Shown here: piece after piece, positions 49,020 through 60,618 of the stretch
Numbering within the stretch: position 1 is the first letter of the stretch
Layout: the number at the start of each line of letters is the position of its first letter
Origin: Apostichopus japonicus
Taxonomy: Eukaryota > Echinodermata > Holothuroidea > Aspidochirotida > Stichopodidae
Direction: 5' to 3'
Length of the DNA stretch: 64,000 nucleotides
Assembly: GCF_037975245.1 (NCBI RefSeq)
Contig: NC_092565.1
Coordinates: 22,465,499 to 22,529,498, forward strand
Position numbers and translations under genes: made by a program
Notes under the pieces: model-generated
Databases searched by the model: none
What the model saw: the letters and a program-made list of their open reading frames with translations, nothing else
What the model was told of the DNA's origin: nothing

Positions 49020-49830
49020 GTTCCGGACGGATCTGCCGATTTATTTCTCGAGATTACATCCTTTACCCCTCAGTAGAACCATCTGTTTTTACCTCCATGG
49101 TAGAACGATGTTGACAAACCTTTCGACGCTGCAACAACGAAGAAGGGTCTGTTGCCAGGTATAAAGCCGACTTGCAAGCTATAAATGACGTGTTGGCGAA
49201 AACTTGGTCGCCTCTGGCTTACGTATACCCCCATTCAATACGTCTCATTAATATATCCGCCTAATCCTCACACACCTTTACTTCTTGGAGCTAATTTGTG
49301 CTGCCGTTTTCACGGGGTTTTAATCGGTCACTCCTGGTCAAACAATTCCTTTCTTTCGACGTGGTCATCTGACGCCCCCATGTTCGTCTCCAATCGCCCA
49401 CCAAACTAACACATTTCATATTAGAAAATCGATTCGCATTTTCCTAACGATCTGTCGATTTATATCTCAAGCTTACATCACTGCACTTCAGTAAACCTTT
49501 CGACGATGCAGCAACGAAGAAGCTTGTATAAGGTGACTTGTAAGCTATAACTGTTGGAGACGAATTTGTCGCCTGGCATGACTTACTTATACCTAGGCAA
49601 GACCCATGAACATCTTAACGGAGTGAATACATTCTAACACTATATTCTATTCTTCCCTCTCAGGACCCCCCCCCCTCCCTCGGCCCTCCACCTTTCCTTC
49701 GCGGAGCTAATTTGAGCTGTAGTTACAAGACGTGTTTCATCGGTCAGCCAGGTCAAATGTACAGGGTTTTTTTTCGACGTGGCCCATCCGACACCCCTTT
49801 TTCGTCTCCCACCAAACACGCACATTGATA
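49020..49830. repeat. diverged tandem duplication of about 400 bp
   Basis: Blocks recur in the same order: GATCTG-CGATTTAT (49028 and 49449), CTTTCGACG-TGCA-CAACGAAGAAG (49119 and 49495), TTGCAAGCTATAA (about 49170 and 49528), GGAGCTAATTTG (49288 and 49702), TCGACGTGG (about 49357 and 49773) and CACCAAAC (about 49398 and 49808). Divergence is high, so the duplication is old. Confidence 0.7.
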
Positions 49831-50558
49831 CTACCAAACTTCACATACATAATGTATGAGCCATGGAAGCCGCATAACGAATCTTTTTAAGTAATCAGTA
49901 ATCAATTCGCGTTCTATGGTAAAAAACCATAACAATATAGAAGATTTACTTTATATACAGTACTTAATGAATACTCACGTTATATCTAACGTCGCTTTAC
50001 TGTTGCTGTGACAAAGCACCTTGTATAGCCTTCCCAGTGTTCCTTTAATGAATGGAGTATTGGTAACCATACACTATATAGTCTGCTGGTATAAGTTACC
50101 ATGTAAACACAGTGAGAGACATATATAGAAATCCTTACTTCCTACTTACTGTTTGCACTACACCGGAAATTGCTAAAGGTCATTTCCTGAATTGAATTTT
50201 ATTTCTCTGAAAAACACAAACAACAAATAAAGCTACGGAAATTATATGGGTCCTTATCATAGTAGAATCACCTTTTATCTTATGATGTCACGATTATACG
50301 TCTTATATAGTGAGTGTATAAATGAGTTATCATGAGGTCCATTCCACACACCATCAACACAAAAACCCATCTAAAATAAATCATGGTTGAGACAGTTTAC
50401 TGTGTAAGCCTTTCCATCTCTCTTTGTCTATTCATTTATACCTAGGCCCACTCGCTACCCTTCACCAATTCTCCTCTTCACCCATGCCTTGACACTCAAA
50501 GACACTCACAAAAATGTAAATAATTGAAATACATACATATATATATATATATATATAT

Positions 50559-50632
50559 GCCCGTGGTTCGAATCCCGGTGGAGGCTGAAAGTTTTTTCAC
50601 TGTTCTTGATTTTCCAACTCATTACGATTTTC

Positions 50633-50636
<4 letters not shown>
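50559..50636 (+). mobile_element. 5'-truncated tRNA-derived SINE
   Basis: Carries the B box GGTTCGAATCC (about 50565-50575), then GGTGGAGGCTGAAAG and TTGATTTTCCAACTCATTAC, matching the SINE copies at 28 kb. It runs into a TA microsatellite (50637-50711). The A-box half is missing and replaced by TA repeats. Confidence 0.75.

Positions 50637-50711
<75 letters not shown>
50637..50711. repeat. (TA)n microsatellite at a SINE tail
   Basis: About 37 uninterrupted TA units directly after the SINE end. Confidence 0.95.
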
Positions 50712-50713
<2 letters not shown>

Positions 50714-50900
50714 AATTGGATGTGTAACAAGTGGTATGACAGATATATAGTATATCAATGGTTATTCTGTGTAAAATTGTGTAAAGATCGTCAGATTCAA
50801 AGCGCCAGGGGTGCACTCTGTACGATCTTAATACTTGGGTAATACGCCCTTAATGACAGTTATTCAAAGCCAATTTATACGCTTTAACACACCAGTAGAA

Positions 50901-51035
50901 TCACTGTGGTCGAGTGGTACGGGCTTAGGTTCGTGACACGAAGATCCGGGGTTCGATTCCTACTTTCGCCTGATGAGTCCCAAAAAGGACGAAACCGGTC
51001 GTGGAGTGGAATTTTTCTGGTGTGTTATTCTTTAT

Positions 51036-51038
<3 letters not shown>
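50901..51038 (+). mobile_element. tRNA-derived SINE-like element carrying a hammerhead ribozyme
   Basis: An A box TGGTCGAGTGG (50907-50917) and an exact B box GGTTCGATTCC (50950-50960) lie 32 bases apart, as in tRNA genes. The 3' half of the B box is also the 5' strand of ribozyme stem I. The hammerhead core follows at once, then a short tail and a TA microsatellite (51039-51087). The design (pol III promoter plus type I hammerhead) is like the Schistosoma Sm-alpha satellite SINE, from established knowledge. Only one copy is seen in this window. Confidence 0.8.
50956..51012 (+). ncRNA. type I hammerhead ribozyme motif
   Basis: The conserved core is complete: CTGATGA (50970-50976), stem II GTCC/GGAC (50977-50980 and 50987-50990) with a CAAAAA loop, GAAA (50991-50994), and cleavage triplet GTC (50998-51000). 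Stem I pairs TTTCGC (50964-50969) with GTGGAG (51001-51006, with wobbles) and, past a small internal loop, ATTCC (50956-50960) with GGAAT (51008-51012). Stem III is minimal: ACCGGT (50994-50999) is a palindrome, typical of hammerheads that work as dimers. Predicted self-cleavage is after C51000. Confidence 0.85.

Positions 51039-51087
<49 letters not shown>
51039..51087. repeat. (TA)n microsatellite at the tail of the hammerhead SINE
   Basis: About 24 TA units directly downstream of the element, in the position expected for a SINE tail. Confidence 0.95.
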
Positions 51088-51091
<4 letters not shown>

Positions 51092-53697
51092 TTCAACTCT
51101 GTTGTGATGTATCACTTCTTACACCAAGAAGCGCCTTGCACACTTGAACAATCTTAAATCATGCACTGCCAACTCGCACCGTCCCTCTGTGTTTATTTAA
51201 GATTAAAATAGTGTATCGCAGGTGGCGTAACAATCTTACACCATGATATATAGAACCTTACACCAAGGAACACCATGCATCACAATCTTCTAACAACGCA
51301 CTGTCAACATTCACAGAGTATCTGTTTCAGCTCCTAGATATTCAAAAATTAAAACGTACACCATGCAGCACCATGCATCGCCCAGCCTAAGTTATAACTT
51401 GCATCAAACCAGCAGACTTGAATATATCAGTTTAACTTACCTTAATCGTCGTTCGGTAACCTGCAAATAAATATCAGATCAACATAACGTTGTAAAACGC
51501 ATATGAAGAGCACCAATACACGATCATATAGCTAAGTTAACCTCATCGCCTAACGAGCCATACATTACTAAGCATGGGTTGCCCCATTCTAGCCTATAGC
51601 ACACAGTATACGTTTGTCAGACGACACGAAGTCTTCTTAATGATGGAAGAAAAAAAACGACACCGAAACAGTAGTGCTTCACCGAATATGAGGGGGAATG
51701 TTCAGGCGGTACAAATTTATGATAACTGCAAACCACACAGATCGTTCTTTACCACTTACATGGAGCATTAAGTTATGCTAAAAATGGTTGCGACTCGATT
51801 TTCGTCGTTAAGTGCATACCGACATCTTTAATTACTGACCAGCGGCAAAACTATATCCTTGAACCCATCAGTTTCTTTCTCGTCAGTGGAGGAATTGTGT
51901 AAAAGGGAGGGCCATTCTCAACATATTTTACGAATCGCATTTTGTTGGAATAATCGTGTTTTTGTTATCAATAGGGTTTGTCCATTTTGGTTACTTTTTT
52001 AAAGCGGTAACCAGATTTTTTCAGCGACAGTACGATACACGTTGGAATTTCTATGTTAAAAACAAACAAAATGCATTTGAATCTTTAAGATCCACACCGT
52101 AGGCCTATATAGTGTCCTCCGTTCAAAAATGTGTAGATATATATATTTCGATATCGGCGTCACACTTTAATAATCCGATGATATCCTCAAAGGCCAACTG
52201 TGTATCGCACTATATATACATGGCGCTGGATGCACTTGTCGTCGCCACGTCACGTCCGTGAGGAAATGTAAGCCATGACCTTGTCCTAAGGTCAAACTTA
52301 ACAGCTCCGTTACAATCTTCAAAGCTTGTCCGTCGTAAGGCTATTTTGCTGTCAGTGTGAAAATGGGATTTAACAAGCCATATGGTTAAGCAATAAGAAA
52401 GGTATGCTTGAAGTTTTAAGAAGAAGAAGAAGTATAAATGTTAAATATTAATATGTATTTGTGTTGCTGTATTTTGGCATGGGCGATTTTTTTAGACGTA
52501 TAGTGTAACCTTTCGGGGCGCTTCTTATATATGATTTTAAGCACGGATGGATATTTAAGACGTTTGGGATGTAGCCGATGGATATGGCGTTCCTTTTCCT
52601 GGGGTAGGTTGGGAGGGGGGGGGGTATTTTGAGAGGTGTAGGGATTCCACACTGAGAAATGATAAGTGTAAAGTACACGTACTAGGGAGCAATTTGTTGA
52701 TTTACACACGTCACTCAATTCTATAAAGGAGACACCTGTGGTGTCCAAACGCTAAAACCTTGAGTTTTCACTATATGTTTCGAGCAAGGGCCACGTTTAG
52801 CACAGTATATTATTATTATTATAATTTCATAATCCGTTACACCCCCCCCCCATCACGTCCCCTCCTCCTTGTGTACAAAAGTGGTACAAACAGGTTTATC
52901 GCGTTAGGAGGATGGTTAGATATGATTACTTGAATCTACAGGTGTATTTAAGGAATCAAATGTCACGTGATGTAGAGGGATGAACGTTTGGCAGTTCAAT
53001 CACATTTCTACTAATTTTTTTAACAATCTCACTGTCGTATTTTGGCCTCTTTCCTTTCAGTGTCTTCTTCTGATTTCTTAGAGGAAGTTGCTTCGAGGTG
53101 AAGTTCAGGTTGGTTGGTTGGTTGGTCACCCTACCCTAACACCATCCGGTCTAGCTGCAAGTTGGGGCCTAAGTTAATCGGCGGGCCAATAGTTTGTGAT
53201 CCAGGTAATAATCTTTTGAGAAGTCTTATTCGCGGTAAGAGTATACTAGCTTGATATCACACGAGCGATCTGCCTTTCCAATGAATGTAAGAATATGACG
53301 CTTAACGAGAAAGATGTTTGTCTCCCTCTCTTAATGTTCTCCTATCTTTTTTTTTACAAGGTCATCTGTTTGAAGCGTGAATGAAGAAATACTATAACAA
53401 CTGTACATAGATGTGTTACATTTAATATTTATATTAGAAACAGAAAATACTAAACACACAATCCTATGCATAATGATTGACTGGACTAACCAGAATACTC
53501 TAAAGGTTCGCCAATAATTTCGTCGACACTTTAACAGAAAGTGGGTATTGACATGACTTTACTGCAAAACGCGTAAAATCTACAAAATTTACAAGGTTTA
53601 CTTACTAGACAAACATAGGGACAGTTGTTTAGACTCCTAACCAGTAATTAGTTGAAACAGCCTTTGAGTTATGAATTCGTCTGTTAGTAATTTTTCC

Positions 53698-53937
53698 ACA
53701 GTAGCATCTGCTGACAGGTCTAACATGCGTTACGGTGTTATAACACACTTCAGTTTATACTGATTAACGGTTGTCTGATACTCACAGTACAAACTGATCA
53801 AGCCATGTACATTGGGTGCACAGTACCATCTGCTGACATGTCTAACACGTGTTACGGTGATTTAACACACTTCGTATGTATACTGAATAACGGTTGTCTC
53901 TATTTCACAGTACAAATTGGTCAAACCATGTACATTG
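53698..53937. repeat. 122 bp tandem duplication
   Basis: CACAGTAGCATCTGCTGACA at 53698 recurs as CACAGTACCATCTGCTGACA at 53820. Both copies contain ACGGTTGTCT and end with CCATGTACATTG. The copies differ at roughly one base in eight. Confidence 0.8.
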
Positions 53938-56900
53938 ACCTTCTGATTTTCACACCTGGACCTAGAAATGGTGGACGAGATAATGTCATCGCAAATTGCG
54001 TGCAGGAACCACACCACAATGAGTTTCATATATCATATAGGCTATAGTTAGTTCTTCTATGTAGATTTCACTCTCACAGAAGCCTACACTTGGCAATTAT
54101 TGTACTTGCTTCGCGGTTCTATATTCATATTCATTTTGTTCACAGAAGCATGATGTAATTGTATTCAGCTGATTGTGTTAGTTTGATTCGATGAAAACTT
54201 TTCAAGGATAAACAAATCATTCTATTGGTTGAATATGATTACCGTTTGCTGAACTGTGTTTCTTTCTTATCAAATTCGTTATGACGTCATAAATTTAATA
54301 TTTTTTGTTGAGTTTGCTTCTGTTTTGCTTTTATAATTAACAATACGACACGAAATCGTTAAATTCTAAAATTTTACGAAAACAATCATTGTTTAGCTAA
54401 GTAAGTTCCTATAGATTCTAGAATACCATATTTTACCTTTGAATAGATTTTCTAGTTTTTTTATTTTGCAATTCACTTGTGGACATTTTTTTTCTGCATT
54501 TTTGCCGAAACCTATCGAGCTATATATATATTGTGTTCTAATTTTGATATCAAAAGTAAAATTAAGTAAACAGGTGCAATATCAATGAAGTAAGATGACA
54601 AACATGTTTTCGTTTAACTCTATTTTTCACTTTCAGTGTGAAAACGTAAGCCTATATTTTGGTCTCAAATAACATGTTACAGTTACAGTAGTGTATGACA
54701 CATTATCAAGGGGTTGTTGGGGGGGGGGGGGGGGAGTATGATATTGAATGTCGTCCAAAGGTGCTCAAAACAAAATAATATATGTTAGGTTGAGTTATTA
54801 TAATTTGTAAAACAATGGATTTAACAATAACAATTTTGACCTTCACCAGGAGCTAACGTCATCATCAATTTACAGCCTTAAAGGAGCGTTCCAGATATTT
54901 AATATATTTTAAGAATGGATTTTCTTGAATATCAGTATATTGTATGTAGAAACATTGCTAGCAATCAAAGTTATCATCTGAAGAATCAAGAACTATAAAA
55001 TATATCAAGGCGAAAATTCTGCTTTACGTCACCCTTGAAATTGTTGCGAAATGTTGATAGATGTTGAAGTTGATAGCCTATACCATTTTGTTCTCCTTCT
55101 AGATGGTCATTACCAAGTCAAGGCCTACTCATACTTGCCTAAAGACACACACGCACCAATACACACACATTAATCAATTTCACATGGTGACAGAGTTAGA
55201 TTTGTTTTAATTTATCCCAAGTTTTACGTTATATAAAGTATATGCTCAAAGTTACATCTAGTAGAAATTATTGTAACGATTGCTCACTTTAAATGAAAAA
55301 TATTTTATATTTGAATGTTTCTACATTCACTTTTTTTTACAGACACCTAAAGTAATTTAATCCATCTTCATTATTCATTTACTCAAGAAGTAATTCAATC
55401 TATCTTTTTTATTCATTTACTCAAGTTGAAAAGCTAAGCATTTAATCACGTAATTTAATTTGTAAAATAAATCTAATTTAAGTGGGCATATTGCAATTTT
55501 ATGAGAATTGAACTCGAACGCCAAGAGAGTATAATCCTAATGACTTCAGCCCTATTATCTAATAATTATACGCTCCCTGAATCCTCTAAATGTACTTATC
55601 ATTACCCCTTCAGACTCAAGTGGTCCTTAGCTGTACCTTTATATCTTCAAGACACGGTGTTGTATTGACGAATTATACGCTATACCCTGTACGAGAAAAT
55701 TAAATCGCACAAATTTACGATAGAACAAAATTTGAAAGGAAAAGCGAATCATCAATATCTGTCCCAACTAAGACGCTGATAAAAAAAAGAGAGAGAGAAA
55801 AAACTGCCCTTTAAGGGAGTGGGCGTTAGAGACGGAGAAATAACACGTTATCACCATTGGCCTATATGTTTATGTTGTACGCTGAGTGACACACTGTTCG
55901 CCATTGTTTTGTTTATTCACCAGCATCCATTACATCAAATATTAGAACATTACAGGAACACCCGTCGAATTATGAAGTTTCTTTATTCGAAACATTCACC
56001 TCTGGTTGAGGTCACGTTTTTTTCCCTCGTTTACAATAGTATAAAGATTTGACTATATACATACAATTCCACAATGTGTTTGGCAACCGTCAATCTCTGT
56101 GGCGAATAGAATAGCGAGTCTTTGTTCAAAAATCTGAAAAATTATCTTCACTGAGAGATCATATTGCCACTACTTCAAGAATACGAGTTACGCGGGGACT
56201 ATCGGGTTAAATTCAAGCCAGTGTTCTCTGTGATACATAACACCAAATTTCGGTGGGAGACATTTTGGGGAGTTGTAAGATTATATCTTTGACCAAAAAG
56301 AAATTGATTGAGGTGAACCGGTTCCACGACACATGGTCGGTTCGGTATAGAAAGGAAAAACGCCGAATTAAAAAGAAAAGAAAAAAGGACAATTTCTTTT
56401 TGTCATACGATTTCTTTATTTTGGTATATAGGTAACGACTGCTATCAAAATGAGTTGTCAAGTCGGTCACCATGGTTACTGGAGTGAAGCAGTTCCGCAA
56501 GAGTGATCAAGTGCGGCAGGTAGTGCGCCTATATGCAGTTTGAGAGCTGATACCGTGTATATAATACATAGGGGTATATATCAACCTGCATGAGATGATT
56601 AAAAGTGTGTCTGACTTTTTATCAAATGTGATCAATATACCTTGAAATTAGAAGACGGAAAAGAAGAAGAAAGAGAAGAAGAAGTAAGGTATTTACCGTC
56701 AAGAAGAAAGGAAATGCCAAACACGTTTTGAATGTTGGAGCCAGAGCAACACAGATGATGCAGTAAAAAGGAAAACTCTAAATTCTTCAAAAAGTCTGTC
56801 TCAAATCAATGCAGTGTCGAGACGCTGTCGAAGTCACGGTTGAGTGGATTAGAAATCAAGTAAGTAGTCAAGATACTGCGTGAAAATGCTTTGAAATGAG

Positions 56901-57330
56901 TTTATTTTTTAGTATAGGTAGGTTATTGTGATTGCTTTGAATTCTAGCATGCTTACATTGATAAATATATCTGTATATAGGAATATAGGGCATGAAGGAG
57001 TGTATAGGCTGATATGCAATGTATAGTGTGTGTATTCTGCAGATTTAATGATATTAATTTTGTACAATCTACCGGCTTGAAATATTAGACACTGACATCA
57101 AATTAAATTATACGTTTGTAGAAATATAACCCTTATCCACTTTCCACCGTAGTATGCCCCCCCCCCCTCCCCCAAGTGGCATGGTGAAATTTCACTTACA
57201 ACGGAGTGAAAACCTAAGTGTTCGACCCTTTGCCCAACAGAGCTACTTGAGTTTTATAGCCTTGATTTACCTCCGTTTCTTTTACGATTTGCCTCTAACG
57301 TTTACATTTGATCTCAGTTAACTAGTTAAG

Positions 57331-57459
<129 letters not shown>

Positions 57460-58071
57460 AGTATACTGAGAGGTGTTTGTATTTACTTCTATGACTTCGT
57501 TTTTACAGTAAATTAAAGCTACATGCGGAGGTTACTTTGGAGTCCCTCTTTGAAATGGTCGTAACCTCTGGTAAGAGAATCCTGGCTGCGGTACTAGGTA
57601 CCCTCGCCCCTCAAACTCCACCATGAGTATTCTAACAATCTGCCATACTTACTGCAGCCATGACACATGTATCCAATAAATTGCCCATGTCTATACAGAT
57701 ACACCTGAACCACATGCACACTAAATTTATTGCCACCGTGGATCATATCAAACTGTGTTACAAATAATTGTATTGCATATACCAGCACTTTTAAAATTAA
57801 TTCCAGATAGTTGTAACATTATATATGCATAACTTGATATTTTGGAAGAAAACGCAACGTAGGCCTACATCAAACAACAACTTACCTGTACATAGGTCAG
57901 TTGTCGTTGCCGTGTGTTACCGTATATACATATACCATGATAAACACAGTGGTAAAGTATAGTAACATTAGTTCTAATCAGTTTATCACTAGGTAACGAG
58001 ATAATGGCTAATAAAATATACTGAAGAACGTTGCGTTTTCGTCGAAAAGATCTGGTTATGCATACATAAAC

Positions 58072-58232
<161 letters not shown>

Positions 58233-60618
58233 TATATATTGACCATTAAATTCACAAAAAAGTGACCCATGCCATTGCTTAAAACTGCACTAACAGCGCT
58301 AAACTATACCGATGTACGTGTCTACCGCGTGATGGTTTACTTTCATATAACCGATACTGGTTTTCTTTTCAATTTCCCATTATGTCTTCCATCTTCCTCT
58401 GTCTTTTATTTATCGGTCTTTTTTAGCTCTCTGCATCTCCTATCGCACGTCCAATATCATAACCCAGAGGGGTTAAATTACGCAAGGAAGGCTATCCGTT
58501 TTAATCACTCTTAGTCAACTCCGTAGAGACATGTGTAGCTCGGAGAAGGTAAGGGGTTTTTTGCGCTCGACTTGTGAACCGCGCGAGTCAGAGTTTATAG
58601 AGAGAAACAATTTTCATTCTCATCTTCCAATCCGCCTAGCCGATCCTTTTCATTAATCAACTCGACATGTATCGAGACAGTGTAGGCTATAGTTGCTCAG
58701 TCAACGATGAAAACGAAAAAGCTACATCTTGGGTAGATGGATCATGTTACTGTAGAGTATCTTGTATAGGGAAGTACAGTATAGTGCACGATGTTGCCGG
58801 GAGTAAGTGACGTTTCTCGTTAGCTGATTGGAACACGTAGTTTATATACGAACGTACCAGATGCTGGTGGTAAGAACACTGGACAAAATTACTCGACAGA
58901 AACATTCACGAAGACTCATCAAACTCATACACGCACGTACACTCACACACGTATATAACCCAAACACATTAATATACAAATACAGATGTGCGTTAAGAAC
59001 ATTTGAAATTTACGGCGCGGGACAGTTCGAATGTAGAGGAATCGATTCTTCTAGGAACGATTAATCACATGGAACAAGCTTCAAGTATACTCTGGGGTTA
59101 ATTTCTAGTAGGAAGATCAAATTATTCGTTATAAGGACATCAAGTCAAGTAGACGAATGCGGGCAGTATGGTAAATTGATTCGTCGAGTGCCGTGGAGGT
59201 ATGTTATACACGCGTTTATTAATACACCTGGGCATATCTGTAAGTGTATATATATATATATATGTATATAAATATATATGACTATTTATATATATATATA
59301 TATATAAAATAACATATAAGAGTAATAATATGCGTTGTTCCTTTAATCAAGGGAGTATTACCTTCGTGCTTTGGTAATGGAAATTGAGCGCTGTTCTCGG
59401 TCAAATGTTGATTTTGTCGTGACTGTATCGATATCTGTGAAGGAAATGGAATATTGAAGGTGACCTTGGCAATCTTCATTTTCTTCGTCTGTCGATGTTT
59501 TTTTTTCTTCTTTAATCATCATGTCTCCATGCACCTTTGCTTATTTATTTAATTTTATTTTTGGATCGGTTGGGATGTCTGAAGTATGATTTTTTTTCGA
59601 AGGTTCTTGAAATAATAATAACAAGAAGAAGAGGAAGAGAAAGAGAAAGAGGAAGAAGACAAACTAGAAAGTTGACGGGAGACCTTGATGTGTGTACTTG
59701 TTGATGTAATCAATATTTTTTCAAGGACAAAATCAAACCTTTATTGATTAGGAAAACATGAGAAAATTGATAGCAATTCTCTATGAACTGAAAAATATAT
59801 ATATAATTGGAAAATTTTGAGCACGCCATTTGGGTTGAAGGAATGTTTGAAGCATTTTTCTCTTTCTCTGTTAAGCTGCATCCAAGTGCATACTTTCTTT
59901 AATAGAATTAATTTCATTAGCGGCTTTGTTTTATGCTTCATTGGGATCGAGTTTGGTCAAATTTGGAGTAAGCAAAAGGGAAACTTGGTAGAGAACATTC
60001 TTGGGTTATAACAATATGACAACAGTTTAAAATCGATTTAAAAAAAAAGAAAAAAAGTCATGTTGCAAGCTTCTGTAGCCAAAACCTTTTCTCATGTATG
60101 ATGTAAAACTGTTAAATAACAAAAATGATAATTACATTGCCCTATTGATAATACTATATTTTAAAATTGATTTTTCCAAACTTTGATTATTAATTTCATT
60201 TTCATATTCCCTTTTTTTTTTGTTTTTTTTGTTGTTGCAGAAACTATTCAACGGATCTCTACTTTGCGTCACAAATACGACCTTGTGGATTGCTGCATAG
60301 ACATATAACCACATGCATGGTAAATGATATGTAGACAAGGAGAAAACATACCCACCGCCTGGATAAATCTGATAGCGAGACTTTATACTATATCTATATA
60401 TATATATATATGTGTATGTGTATATGAATATATTTATCAATAGAGCCTGAGATGAATGCGCGAAGGACACAGCCTGCGGTATGAAAGACATCTATGATAA
60501 TAAATAAGATCGTTATCTCGGAGTCGGACGAGGAGAACGAGAAGAACGTTATAACCTTGTCTCTGCAATCTGTTTGTTTATACTTGCTAGTCTTACATTT
60601 ATTTGTGTGTGGATAACG

